Virus record (IMG/VR): IMGVR_UViG_3300032224_001305 | Location: 37,376-101,375 of that record | Strand: one strand, 5' to 3' | Source of the DNA: a virus | DNA length: 64,000 nucleotides | Shown here: positions 14,950 to 24,162 of the stretch, piece after piece | Layout of the letters: each line of letters starts with the position of its first letter | Position numbering within the stretch: position 1 is the first letter of the stretch | Notes under the pieces: model-generated | The model's input: only the letters and a program-made list of their open reading frames with translations | Told to the model about the DNA's origin: nothing | Databases searched by the model: none | Position numbers and translations under genes: made by a program

Positions 14950-15587
14950 ATCGGTTCCTCTAACAATTTACCGGCCCTTATATCTCCGTAACCATACTCG
15001 TACATCTGTAGCACAGGTAAAAACGCTTTACGTTCCTCGTAAAGGTCCTGTACAAGCTTCCTGGGTATTTCTCTACCAGCATAATCCATAAAGTCCGGGT
15101 AGAAGCCTAGCTGCGCCCGTCTGGCTACATGGTTGTCGTAGTAGTCTATTTCTAAAGTGGTGGCTAGGTCGGCTACCTTGCCGTGCAATGTGCACCAGGC
15201 GTGGTACTTGACCTCGTCCCCATCCTTCAAGAAACCCTCGTAGTACCTGAGTTTGTGCGCGTCGTCTTCCATAAGCATCTTCTGGTGCAATGTAAACGCG
15301 TATTGTGGGTCTAACTGCCTATTTTTTAACGTATAACCTACTTTTGTGAAAATAAGAGATACGTAGCGCTTTTCTTCCACAGACATGACGTGGTTAGGAA
15401 AAGAAATCCAGCCAAGAGCACATACAAGCTCTCTACTAGTATGTTCTAGCTGCAGATTCTCGCGTTCTAGGCTGTAACGCTTCTCTCTTATTGTCCTGTT
15501 GATTTCCAACGCTACAGACACGCCTCTAGAGAGGCTGGATAGCTCTTTTGGCCGTGTTTTTCTTATGAAATCTTGCCTAGTTGTCAT
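14946..15587 (-). CDS. Hypothetical protein with 'YHAWC..HGKVADL' segment
   Basis: A 213-aa protein. The segment DEVKYHAWCTLHGKVADLATT (~residues 125-145) resembles the 'HAW-x-n-G-x-V-D' strand pair found in several phage proteins of unknown function. An N-terminal Arg/Lys/Glu-rich helix and a helical C-terminus flank it. No enzymatic function can be named. Confidence 0.65.
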   Translation of the reverse strand: MTTRQDFIRKTRPKELSSLSRGVSVALEINRTIREKRYSLERENLQLEHTSRELVCALGWISFPNHVMSVEEKRYVSLIFTKVGYTLKNRQLDPQYAFTLHQKMLMEDDAHKLRYYEGFLKDGDEVKYHAWCTLHGKVADLATTLEIDYYDNHVARRAQLGFYPDFMDYAGREIPRKLVQDLYEERKAFLPVLQMYEYGYGDIRAGKLLEEPI

Positions 15588-15722
15588 TTTGAAGCCCGTA
15601 AATGCTCAATTTTACGTTAAAAATGGCTATTTTTGCTCATGGAGGCCTATTTTGGCCTATTTTTACTGAATTTATCACTAAGAAGCATAAAAAGGCCATT
15701 TATAATGACCATTTCTCTGTAA

Positions 15723-15761
15723 TGATAGCTAAGTACGAGGTGGTTGTAAACCACCCCGTAC
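15723..15761 (-). terminator. Terminator hairpin with TTAGCTATCA motif
   Basis: GTACG-A-GGTGGTT/AACCACC-C-CGTAC stem (15733-15761), followed on the minus strand by TTAGCTATCA (15723-15732). It lies just downstream of the gene ending at 15770. Confidence 0.6.
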
Positions 15762-15769
15762 CAACACCT

Positions 15770-16189
15770 CTACGCCTCGGCCATAGGTGCCATAATCGCG
15801 CCCTCGATATCCTTATCGAAATACGTAGAGTCGGAGTCAACCAGTTCGATGCTACTAAGCTCTTTATCGTGGATGATAAGTGTCAGAGGACCCATCGTGG
15901 CATATTCCTCTATCAACTTGGCGGCCTTTTCTTTACCTACGATGCCCTCTAGAAGTAAATCGAGGAAAGCGACTATGCGATTTACAAACTCGTCGTGTAG
16001 GCCCGTCAGACGTATGTTAAACCGCAGCTCGAAATAGAACGCTGGGCACTTACGTAGAACTTCGTACATACCTTTTAGCTGCTTGCGTTCATCTGCACAA
16101 TCGGGACAGTCTCCGCATCCTACACACGTCAGAAACAGCATAGTCGCTATCCATTCGCTGACTTCTTCCAATGAAAGCTCATTACCCAT
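15770..16189 (-). CDS. Hypothetical protein with Cys cluster
   Basis: A 139-aa protein starting MGNELSLEEV at 16189, where GAGG lies upstream. CVGCGDCPDC near residue 23 is a possible metal site. The rest is helical (LDLLLEGIVGKEKAAKLIEEYA). Family unknown. Confidence 0.65.
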   Translation of the reverse strand: MGNELSLEEVSEWIATMLFLTCVGCGDCPDCADERKQLKGMYEVLRKCPAFYFELRFNIRLTGLHDEFVNRIVAFLDLLLEGIVGKEKAAKLIEEYATMGPLTLIIHDKELSSIELVDSDSTYFDKDIEGAIMAPMAEA

Positions 16190-16306
16190 AATCAACCTCG
16201 CTGGCGCAAGAGCGCCATCTATTTGGCAAACGGCGCTCCTGCACCAGCGGTAACTATGCCACATAGTAGTCCATGCCCACTACGCTATATTTATTACTCG
16301 TGGATA

Positions 16307-16489
16307 TTACGCCAACGAGTCATAGCTCATCAGTCCTAGTTCTAGCGCCAGGAAATGCACAATCGCCTGACCGAACTCGGACACCAATGGCATGATCTCT
16401 TCGCTGATGAAACGCATAACGCTGGATGTGAGAATACCCAGAGCCTGCTTGAACATACCGACGAAGAAGTCAAAAATGGTAGAGAGCAT
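16307..16489 (-). CDS. Small hydrophobic protein (60 aa)
   Basis: MLSTIFDFFVGMFKQALGIL start after AAGGGG; strongly amphipathic or hydrophobic along its length with acidic interruptions. It could be a membrane-associated or holin-like peptide, though no clear second span is present. Function unknown. Confidence 0.55.
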   Translation of the reverse strand: MLSTIFDFFVGMFKQALGILTSSVMRFISEEIMPLVSEFGQAIVHFLALELGLMSYDSLA

Positions 16490-16559
16490 ATTCTAATCCC
16501 CTTTAAGTTTGGCGGCTTTATCAATGAAGGTGCGCCTGCCGCCTATAGGCTATCTCACC

Positions 16560-17453
16560 TTAAACCACCGTTCTAGGAAGCCGTATGGTAGGCATTCCTG
16601 AACTGAACATTCGATCTATGAAGACCTCGTTCAAGAGCTCTTCAGCAGCGTAAGCAGTAATATTATCGTGAATAGTCTTACCATCTAGAGACACAACCGG
16701 GTTCACCACCACGGTGTATCTATTGTCTTTGTTAATACCAATCCAGAACCACGCACAGTTTTTGACGTTGCGCATATTATTCAGCCCGCCCATAAGACCG
16801 GTGCTATCTTTTGCTTTTATGACAGTAAACGCGTGGGAAGCGGTGAAAGCGCTAAGAATAATCTCTAGAGGATTATTTGGACCATTAATACCGCGGAACA
16901 ATTGCTGATGAACGTACTGTTCACGCACGGTTACTGGAGAGGTACCGTAGGACTCAAGGTACTTACCGCGCACCTCTCTAAAATGCACTCTAGGAGACGT
17001 AAAAGACAGTAAGGAGGAACTGGGCAGTTTAGGCAGATCCTTTTTCACTTGCTGGCACATGCGAACTGCTATTTCGTTTACCAGTTCCGGATCGGCACTA
17101 ATGTATTCAAGAATTCCTGGCAGGAACCTATTCAAGAACACAGCCATAGACGTGCAACTACCTACCTGAATTCTTTTAGGAGAAGCCGCGTCCGCTGTCT
17201 CCCGCCAAGGAGTGTGTCCACTACGACCACGTGCCTGCCTATACCAGAGCACAATTCTGACACTGTCCGGAGTCTCACTAGCTATATCGATGGTTTTCAG
17301 TACTACTATCGCAGACTGATTTCCCATTATGCTGATGCCCTGCCTACACGTGAAAGTGGCCCTATCATCTAACACATGCGCATCAAATGCCAATCGCCCA
17401 ATGGTGGGCAGAATGACTTTCAGGTACTTAGTAGTTTCTAGATATAGAGACAT
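16560..17453 (-). CDS. Hypothetical protein
   Basis: A 297-aa protein; the ATG at 17453 (MSLYLET) is chosen for GGAGG upstream, seven codons inside the longer frame. Predominantly beta-rich (CRQGISIMGNQSAIVVLKT; SVRIVLWYRQARG; RYTVVVNPVVSLDG), with no catalytic motif seen. It is divergent from the tape-measure gene. Confidence 0.7.
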   Translation of the reverse strand: MSLYLETTKYLKVILPTIGRLAFDAHVLDDRATFTCRQGISIMGNQSAIVVLKTIDIASETPDSVRIVLWYRQARGRSGHTPWRETADAASPKRIQVGSCTSMAVFLNRFLPGILEYISADPELVNEIAVRMCQQVKKDLPKLPSSSLLSFTSPRVHFREVRGKYLESYGTSPVTVREQYVHQQLFRGINGPNNPLEIILSAFTASHAFTVIKAKDSTGLMGGLNNMRNVKNCAWFWIGINKDNRYTVVVNPVVSLDGKTIHDNITAYAAEELLNEVFIDRMFSSGMPTIRLPRTVV

Positions 17454-17594
17454 CCGCAACACCTCCGTCAACAACTAAAGTTTATTGGTGCGCAATAATC
17501 TTTTGACTGCGCATGTACATATACCTGCAAATAAGCCAAAGTTGCGGCTGAACGGAACGAGTGTGCTACACTGCCACCACTTGCGGAGTGTAAG

Positions 17595-20500
17595 ATGGCC
17601 ATAAACTCAAGCGATATATCACAGAGAATAGCCCAAGACGCCGCTGCCATGCAGGCGCAGCATATGGCTGCACTACAGGCACAATACCCAGCCACAGGAG
17701 TAGGTCCTGGACTACAGCAGCCAATGCCGTCTGACTTTCAGGCCGGTATACCAAATATGGCCGCATCTGCCGCTACGTATGCGGGTGGTGTACCAGGTGG
17801 TCTCACCACAGGTATCGGACTAGCTGCTGCCTTTGGTTACGCACCAAGAATCCTAGATCCTTTCACTCAAGCCATACACGCAGGTAAGACTGCTTCCGCT
17901 ATGCGCGGCGGTTTCATGGCTAGCGGTGCTGGCGCCGCAGCAGGTATTGGTGCAGCCGCTGTAACATTAGGTGGATACTATGCCGCAGGCGCAGCAGCTG
18001 ATTACTTAGCCTTCGATCCATTTAAGACCGGCGCACAAATGCGCGGCCAAACATTAGGCGCAATCCACTCATTTATGCCGCAAGCACCGATGTCATCTAT
18101 GGCATCCACCGCGGCCATGATGGAAAACATACAACGCCAATCTGGTGGTATGTATGGCATAGGTGACTTATCTAACTTAATGGGAATGGGCGTGTCCGGC
18201 GGTGATATCCGCACCATGGACATGAATTCATTTCAATCCGACTTTAAGACATTAATAAGCAAGACTAAGGAAGTCGCGCAGGCACTATCGTCGTCTCTAA
18301 CAGAAGCCTACGGGGCTATGAAAGAGATAAAGTCGTTAGGCGTGTCTGACGTAGCCGGCACTGCATATGGTATGCGCGGATTAGGCGTAGCCGCAGGTAT
18401 ATCTCCCGCAGAGATGATGGGTATAGCTCGCGGCGGATCTATGCTCGCAAAGCAATCAGGTATTAGCCGTGATATTGGTGTATCTGGTGCAATGTCTTCC
18501 GCAGCCACATTTGGCTACATAGGCCAACGCAAATTATTAGGAGAAGACTTTGGTTTAGAGGACTTAGGCACTTTCCAAAACGCGGGCTATCGATTCTTCG
18601 GTTCTATGCAAGGACAAAAAGTCCTAGCGGCCATGATGAATCAGCGCGGCGAGATAGATGAATCCATCGCCCAGCAGATAGCACAAGGAACGATCTCTAA
18701 GTCAGAGATCAACCGCCTGTCAAATATCACGCTAAATAAAAGACAAGATTTATTCGGCGCGCACAGTTCCGAATTAGTCGCCACCTACCTGAGCCAATAC
18801 GGGCCGCAAGGTATTGTTAACCCGCTGTCCACCATGACGCAGGGTATGGCTAATCCATTATCAGCTAGACAAGGACTCACTGGACTCAACCAAGAGCAGA
18901 TGCACGAGCTGAGTCTACTAAACTCAAGTAGCGCGTCTCTAAAGCAGCAAATAGCAAACGCCGCCGTAGAAGGGTTCGCTCAAGGAACACAGAAGCTAGG
19001 TCTACAAGATCAGCTAACTCTAGCCGTAAGCAAAATGACGGCACCGGTGAGAGAGAAGTTCCAGCAAATGGGCGCATCAGTAGCTCAGTCAATTGCTGAG
19101 TCCATAGAGGATGTAACCAAAGACTTCGTAACAAGACCTACTACCGTCACGGCTGACTACAGTGGCGTGCGTGCCATGAGATCGGCCTTATCTACAGGCA
19201 ACTTCTCACGAGCCTCAAATATCGAATCCATGTTGTCTGGTGGCGGTGGGCTAGGTATGCGCCAGTATCAACTGGGACCTAGATCCGGTGGATTCCTGCA
19301 GAGAAATCTACCGCGAGCTCTGTCTGCAGAAGCATATGGAGAAGAGATAGATCTTCTGCCTACTACCCTAGGTATACACGGACTAGATAGCTACCAGTCT
19401 ACTGGTGACCTATTAGAGGGTGCGGCATTGGGCGTTGGCCTAGGTGGAAGACTAGCCGGAGCTTCTTACAGAAACGCGGGAATGCTTGCCAACGCAACTC
19501 TAGGTAGGGCGGGCAGATACTTAACAGGCCTGGGAGCAGAAGCCGCTGCTGAAGGCGGACTTGCCGGCGTAGGTCTTGCCGCTGGTTCCGTAAGAATGGC
19601 AGGCGGCGCATTAAGACTAGCCTCACTAGGTGCACGTGTCCTAGGTCCAGTAGGTGCCGCACTAGCAGTTAAAGACTCCTGGGAGTTAGGTGCAAAAGCA
19701 GGCCACTACATAAACGCTCTAACAGGTATGGAGAGCTTTGCCGACGCCGACTACACAAAGCGCGGACAAATGATGCGCATGGCACAGGAAGCAGGATTAG
19801 CTGATCCGAACGAAGTTATGCGCATGTCCGACGCTGTGCACGCATCCTCCGGAGGGAAAGACCTCATAGAGATCGCGGGTACGGCGCAAGTTAGATATGT
19901 AGAAAATCCTAGCTACGATCCAAACTACATCCCCCCAGTCGACGCCACTACAGGGTACGTTACACACGAAAACCCTGTCATAAACGACCCAATGCGTATG
20001 TACTTCAAAAGAGATGCGTCTAGGACACTAGCCAACATAAATAAATTCGACACTAATAAAACAATTTCTGCCCTTACTCAGGCCACCGACGGCGCGTTTG
20101 TATCACAGCTCAGAGGTATCGCCGGAGACCAGACAAAGAGCACTACGCAAAAAGAACAGGAACTGCGTGGTCTGATGCTCCAGCGTGGTGCAGATCTACA
20201 GAGACAAGGAAAGGGTACGTCTGCTAGCGACCTTATTAATAGTAATAAAGGCGCAATTTTCGCTCTCATGAAGGAAGGCGGTCACTACGACGAAACCAAT
20301 GAAACATACGTTCAGCAAGTATCTAGTAAGCTAGACGAAGCTAGAAATGGAAATAGACTACAGAATGTAGCCGCAGACTTTATGTCTGGGCAGATGAACA
20401 CATACCAGGGACTAGTAGCCGAAGTACTGACTGAAGGTAAGTATGGGATAGGTAATAAAGACGCGTTCGCTCAAGAAGTAAATAGACGCTTTACGGAGAG

Positions 20501-21365
20501 ATTTACTGGTGCTGAAGCAGTACAGGCACAAAATGCGCTGGCCATATTTAAAGACGCCCAACCAATACTAATAGGTGCTGGTCTAGAACCCTTGCAGAAG
20601 GCCGCACACGAAATAAACCTAGCCTACCGCAATCAATACAGAAAAGAAGGCGGAGAAGTAAAAGAGTTTATGTCAATGGCCGCTGGTTCTGCAGGTATGA
20701 CTGGTGTCGTATCCGAAGCGTCTAAGTCTTTGTTCGCTGCTCTTGGTAACGATAACGTTGGACCAGTGCAGCGCACTCAAGCCATGACTGAGTTCTACGA
20801 GAAGATGATTGACAGCAAGGCGACCGCCGAACAGCTAGGCGCCTTCACGTCACGTATGGGTATGTCTAGAACTGAGCTAGGTATAGACATAGCCGCCGCT
20901 GGTGCTGGCTATACCCGTATGTTAGGTCTCGAAGAGCAATTCTTTGGTAAGGGTAGAAAGGGCAAAGGCAAGCAGTGGGCCGAAGCGTTCTTGGGTACGT
21001 CTCTATCTGGCGTAGGACTTGAGGACTGGGTAAGTGGTAAATCTAAGACAGCCACTGCTGACGCACGCCAGAGAATAGAAAAGGGCATCATAGATATGAT
21101 GGTCACTACTTCAGGTGGTGCCCTATCACCAGACCAAATACGCACTGCGGAGTCCAACGTACAAAAAGTGCTCGACCACATGAAGGGCGGCGGCACTGGA
21201 GATGTAAAAGAGTTGGCCAAACTCTTCCAAGCTCCGTCGGGTAATGCAACGCCTCCGCCTAATGCCGCACAGCAAGCCAAGTTAATGGCCGACTTCAACA
21301 CGACGATAGACAGCGTCACTAAGAAGATGCAAAAGCTTGCAGACGTAATACCCGCAGGTAGCTAA
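17595..21365 (+). CDS. Tape-measure-like virion structural protein
   Basis: A 1256-aa protein; ATG after GGAG. Ala/Gly/Met-rich with long helical stretches and several Gly-rich hydrophobic segments (around residues 75-140 and 600-720), the composition of tail tape measure or large tail-lumen proteins. It is the longest gene of the window and stands at the head of the virion block. Codon choice shifts toward less CTA/CTG around 18.0-18.9 kb compared with the flanks. The TAA at 21363 is followed in the same frame by 99 codons encoding an S74-type chaperone segment, unusual for a tape measure, so the protein may instead be a fibre- or spike-linked structural protein. Confidence 0.6.
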   Translation: MAINSSDISQRIAQDAAAMQAQHMAALQAQYPATGVGPGLQQPMPSDFQAGIPNMAASAATYAGGVPGGLTTGIGLAAAFGYAPRILDPFTQAIHAGKTASAMRGGFMASGAGAAAGIGAAAVTLGGYYAAGAAADYLAFDPFKTGAQMRGQTLGAIHSFMPQAPMSSMASTAAMMENIQRQSGGMYGIGDLSNLMGMGVSGGDIRTMDMNSFQSDFKTLISKTKEVAQALSSSLTEAYGAMKEIKSLGVSDVAGTAYGMRGLGVAAGISPAEMMGIARGGSMLAKQSGISRDIGVSGAMSSAATFGYIGQRKLLGEDFGLEDLGTFQNAGYRFFGSMQGQKVLAAMMNQRGEIDESIAQQIAQGTISKSEINRLSNITLNKRQDLFGAHSSELVATYLSQYGPQGIVNPLSTMTQGMANPLSARQGLTGLNQEQMHELSLLNSSSASLKQQIANAAVEGFAQGTQKLGLQDQLTLAVSKMTAPVREKFQQMGASVAQSIAESIEDVTKDFVTRPTTVTADYSGVRAMRSALSTGNFSRASNIESMLSGGGGLGMRQYQLGPRSGGFLQRNLPRALSAEAYGEEIDLLPTTLGIHGLDSYQSTGDLLEGAALGVGLGGRLAGASYRNAGMLANATLGRAGRYLTGLGAEAAAEGGLAGVGLAAGSVRMAGGALRLASLGARVLGPVGAALAVKDSWELGAKAGHYINALTGMESFADADYTKRGQMMRMAQEAGLADPNEVMRMSDAVHASSGGKDLIEIAGTAQVRYVENPSYDPNYIPPVDATTGYVTHENPVINDPMRMYFKRDASRTLANINKFDTNKTISALTQATDGAFVSQLRGIAGDQTKSTTQKEQELRGLMLQRGADLQRQGKGTSASDLINSNKGAIFALMKEGGHYDETNETYVQQVSSKLDEARNGNRLQNVAADFMSGQMNTYQGLVAEVLTEGKYGIGNKDAFAQEVNRRFTERFTGAEAVQAQNALAIFKDAQPILIGAGLEPLQKAAHEINLAYRNQYRKEGGEVKEFMSMAAGSAGMTGVVSEASKSLFAALGNDNVGPVQRTQAMTEFYEKMIDSKATAEQLGAFTSRMGMSRTELGIDIAAAGAGYTRMLGLEEQFFGKGRKGKGKQWAEAFLGTSLSGVGLEDWVSGKSKTATADARQRIEKGIIDMMVTTSGGALSPDQIRTAESNVQKVLDHMKGGGTGDVKELAKLFQAPSGNATPPPNAAQQAKLMADFNTTIDSVTKKMQKLADVIPAGS

Positions 21366-21665
21366 GGCAATGGCTCTCCGCCGCCAGCTACAGCGTCGGG
21401 CGGCGCTGGATACTCTGACGCACGTCTGAAAGATAACGTGACGGCCTTGCTTGTATCTGTATATGCGAAAATAGGTCTGACCGGAGTTTCTTGGATATGG
21501 AATGGTGTGGCCAACGCTATAGGACTATATGGCTACGCAGAAGGTGTTCTAGCGCAAGAGGTATTAGAGAAGTATCCAGACACTGTTGGTGTTGACGAGA
21601 GTGGTTGGTTATTCGTTCGATACGATTTACTTAACGACATGATAGGAAGAGTATCTAATATCTGA
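21366..21665 (+). CDS. Peptidase S74 / intramolecular chaperone segment, in frame after a TAA stop
   Basis: Directly after the TAA of the large virion gene the same frame stays open for 99 codons. A Gly/Ser/Pro linker leads to YSDARLKDNV (from 21411), then GVSWIWNG, GYAEGVLAQEVLEKYPDTV and GWLFVRYDLL. This is the complete signature of the S74 endosialidase-type chaperone domain (S-D-x-R-L-K; GxxAQEV; V-x-Y). The only start codon near is GTG at 21438, which lies after the SDARLK motif, so independent translation would lose the self-cleavage site. Readthrough of TAA, a recent stop mutation or a sequencing error are the options. Confidence 0.7.
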   Translation, partial: GNGSPPPATASGGAGYSDARLKDNVTALLVSVYAKIGLTGVSWIWNGVANAIGLYGYAEGVLAQEVLEKYPDTVGVDESGWLFVRYDLLNDMIGRVSNI

Positions 21666-21675
21666 GGTAATAAAA

Positions 21676-21978
21676 ATGAACAAACTGCGCCGACAATTGC
21701 TGAAGATAGCTGGAGCCTATGGCCAGATAACAGACCCGCAGTCTTCTGCTGGTATACGTCCTGATTCTGAATATCCAGGACCGGGCGAATATGAGCCCTT
21801 AGTACGTACAGACACTTCTCGCAAAGGCGCGTACCCAACGTCTAAGTACAGCGTAAGAGACGAAGAGACGCCGCAGAGATTTGCTCCAAAAAATAATCTA
21901 ACGGCGGGTTTGTTCTCAGACCCAAAGAAGGTTACTGACGAGCAGTTGATGCGCTATAAAGATTTAGCCCGTAAGTAA
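21676..21978 (+). CDS. Small virion-type protein with N-terminal LLKIA motif
   Basis: A 100-aa protein; ATG after GAGG. Begins MNKLRRQLLKIAGAYG, the recurrent N-terminal motif of this window, followed by a Pro/Asp-rich, probably disordered body. Likely a packaged internal or minor virion protein. Confidence 0.65.
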   Translation: MNKLRRQLLKIAGAYGQITDPQSSAGIRPDSEYPGPGEYEPLVRTDTSRKGAYPTSKYSVRDEETPQRFAPKNNLTAGLFSDPKKVTDEQLMRYKDLARK

Positions 21979-22002
21979 TTACTCGTAATAAAGGTGGCGG
22001 AC

Positions 22003-22467
22003 ATGGCAAACGTACGTGAGCAGCTGATAAAGATAGCAACTGAACTAAACAAGGAAGCAGCGCGCCCTTTGACCTCATCCGAGTGGTCTGGTCGTGCAGC
22101 TGGCGAACACCTCTTCAACGCTAGATTGTGGGACGCCGAAAGAAAGCGTGCCGAAGGTGCTGCCAGTAGACTACGTACGCAATTTACGGGAGACAGTCCT
22201 GCAGCTTTATATGGCCAAGGCTTAGCTAAGAAGATGGATACAGCCGCTTCTGACTATGCCTTTGGTGCAGCTAACAACTTAGAGCACGCTAAGTACATGG
22301 CTGACGTGGGTGCTTCTCACAAGGCTAGACAGATAGCCGAAGCAGGCATACCCGCAGAACAAGCGGCTAATAACCTCAGTAAGTTCTTAGCCGCATCAAG
22401 AGCACCAGAGAAAGCAACTGCCGCTCCTTCGTTGATGAAGCGCCTACTCGCCAAGATTGCTCGTTAG
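22003..22467 (+). CDS. Virion-type protein with N-terminal LIKIA motif
   Basis: A 154-aa protein starting at ATG 22003 (MANVREQLIKIATELNKEA) with AGGTGG upstream. Helical, Ala-rich body ending in a basic LMKRLLAKIAR. The N-terminal tag ends in NKEA, also seen as VKEA and DKEA in sister proteins, which resembles a protease cleavage junction. Confidence 0.65.
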   Translation: MANVREQLIKIATELNKEAARPLTSSEWSGRAAGEHLFNARLWDAERKRAEGAASRLRTQFTGDSPAALYGQGLAKKMDTAASDYAFGAANNLEHAKYMADVGASHKARQIAEAGIPAEQAANNLSKFLAASRAPEKATAAPSLMKRLLAKIAR

Positions 22468-22491
22468 TATTTTCTATTAATAAGGTGCGTC

Positions 22492-22800
22492 ATGAATACG
22501 AGACTCAGACTGGTAAAGATGGCGGCTAGGTTACAGCTTGGTATACCAAAGCCACCACCTCCGGTGTCACAACCGCCCGCACCAGAGAATGTGCCTCCGC
22601 CTCCTCCACCCCCTGAGCCAACTGAGATGCCGGGTATGGACTACTCGCGCAACATGCAGCAGCTCCTAAAGACGTACGGGTTAAAGTCTGCCATCAACCC
22701 AAATAAGATACTGAAGGGGTTGTCTGATGTGCAGGACATTAGCCAGTACGTAGACCAGCCCGCACCACCCCCCGCAACACAAGCACCAGCACCTCAGTAA
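22492..22800 (+). CDS. Pro-rich virion-type protein with LVKMA motif
   Basis: A 102-aa protein: MNTRLRLVKMAARLQLG, then runs of Pro (PPPPVSQPPAPENVPPPPPP) and a short helical segment (NMQQLLKTYGLKSAI), ending Pro-rich. Disordered linker-type protein; function unknown. Confidence 0.65.
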   Translation: MNTRLRLVKMAARLQLGIPKPPPPVSQPPAPENVPPPPPPPEPTEMPGMDYSRNMQQLLKTYGLKSAINPNKILKGLSDVQDISQYVDQPAPPPATQAPAPQ

Positions 22801-22809
22801 GGAGCCTGT

Positions 22810-23235
22810 ATGACACGCGTTCTCAGTTTAATATCTATCGTAATATTCTTCTTACTTCCATCCACGGCGTACTCATACGACTGGAAGGTAGTGAAGGTGC
22901 TTGACGGAGACACCGTGAAGTTTGAGGTCAAGTTCCTACCTAAGGAGCTAGGCACCAATCTAAGCGTGCGCGTGCTGGGCATAGACACACCAGAGAAAGC
23001 TCCGCGTGCTAAATGTGACAAAGAGGCGCAGCTAGGTCTGAAAGCTACTGAGTTCACCAAGCAGGCGGTAGGGCAAGCTAAGAAGATCGAAGTAGACATC
23101 ACCGAGTGGGACAAATACGGCGGTCGTGTACTAGGGCACATCAAGCTAGACGGTAAGCGGTTGTCAGACCTTCTGATAGATGCGGGTCTTGCTAGACCGT
23201 ACCACGGTGAGAAGAAGTCTGACTGGTGTAAGTAG
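22810..23235 (+). CDS. Secreted thermonuclease-like nuclease (SNase family)
   Basis: A 141-aa protein with a signal peptide (MTRVLSLISIVIFFLLPSTAYS). The mature domain reads VLDGDTVKFEV, VRVLGIDTPEKA, GRVLGHIKLDGKRLSDLLIDAGLARPY, the SNc fold of staphylococcal nuclease, including the D-x-D-T and R-x-L-G-I-D-T-P-E active-site segments. It degrades DNA or RNA with Ca2+. Unlike its neighbours it carries an export signal rather than the LVKMA tag, so it is probably periplasmic and may clear competing or host DNA. Confidence 0.88.
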   Translation: MTRVLSLISIVIFFLLPSTAYSYDWKVVKVLDGDTVKFEVKFLPKELGTNLSVRVLGIDTPEKAPRAKCDKEAQLGLKATEFTKQAVGQAKKIEVDITEWDKYGGRVLGHIKLDGKRLSDLLIDAGLARPYHGEKKSDWCK

Positions 23236-23238
23236 TAG

Positions 23239-24027
23239 TTAATCTCTACTTAGCAATTTAGACAGCACCAGGGCATTATCGCCTATTTTGCCGTGATACC
23301 ACGGACTTCTAAACGGCCTAACCGTTACCATCTCAAAGTGGCCGTCACTCTCTAGTGCTCGCACTGAGTTCTGCGTTTCTGTTCTGGCCATGTATAGGAT
23401 CTCTACTCTGTCTGGGATATTGCGCAGGCAAGCTTTCCAAGCCCGATTCAACCAATCGCCATACGTAGAGTCTGACCATAGGACTAGGTATGGGTCCATG
23501 TCACATAGCCCGCCACTGGTTGCCGCGTATGCAATAGACTTACCTCCCCTAGAGTGACCGACCACTACCAGTCTCTGCGGTAGACTCCTCTTCATGGCAG
23601 GCACTTTATTCATAGCAGCTTCTACCATGCGCTTGAAAGAACCTGGTGTCGTCCATGCTCTACGGGCCTCTATTGATCTCTCATAGGTGCTCCACGGCAG
23701 CTCAGGCTCTATCAGCGTGAAACTAAAGCCACGTTTAACTAATGTGCGGAGCTGTGGGTACATGTTGTGCTTAAAATCATGGAAGCCGTGCATACCATGG
23801 CCCCACACTATCACGTAGTGGTATTTGGCATCCGGGTTCTCATGATGAACCACTAACGTCACCCTCTTTTTATTACGGTGCAGGATATCCAGCTCATCAT
23901 TACCTTCCATATAGCCGACCCATGACCACAGGTCTTCTGCCGCAGCAGATTTAACGTCGTTTGCTATTTCCGGTAATACTCCGTGCTGTATTGACAACCA
24001 CCCTGCTAGAAGCCACCACATGAACAT
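23239..24027 (-). CDS. Secreted alpha/beta hydrolase (serine esterase-like)
   Basis: A 262-aa protein with an N-terminal hydrophobic segment (MFMWWLLAGWLSI). The nucleophile elbow is GHSRGGKS at ~residue 153, the oxyanion strand is VIVWGHGMHGFHDF, the candidate acid lies in LVLWSDSTYGDW, and the late His is in YHGKIGDNAL. This is an alpha/beta-hydrolase triad layout. The substrate is unknown; cell-envelope lipid or ester bonds are plausible given export. It is convergent with the nuclease gene, an isolated minus-strand gene inside a plus-strand virion block, suggesting a moron-type insertion. Confidence 0.75.
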   Translation of the reverse strand: MFMWWLLAGWLSIQHGVLPEIANDVKSAAAEDLWSWVGYMEGNDELDILHRNKKRVTLVVHHENPDAKYHYVIVWGHGMHGFHDFKHNMYPQLRTLVKRGFSFTLIEPELPWSTYERSIEARRAWTTPGSFKRMVEAAMNKVPAMKRSLPQRLVVVGHSRGGKSIAYAATSGGLCDMDPYLVLWSDSTYGDWLNRAWKACLRNIPDRVEILYMARTETQNSVRALESDGHFEMVTVRPFRSPWYHGKIGDNALVLSKLLSRD

Positions 24028-24162
24028 CTCCTTGCTAATTCTTACAACGACAATATCATCTCTAATATTTGGTGTTAAGAGCTTTCAAAGCGTAGCGTAT
24101 TGGCATTACACCCTTTACTTAGTATCCTAGTGAACGTGTTACCTACTCTTCGTGAGGAAATT

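Noticed and set aside
21363-21365. Genome-wide TAA reassignment to explain the S74 readthrough
   Set aside because: Many neighbouring genes end cleanly at TAA, and TAG and TGA are also used as stops, so the standard code holds.
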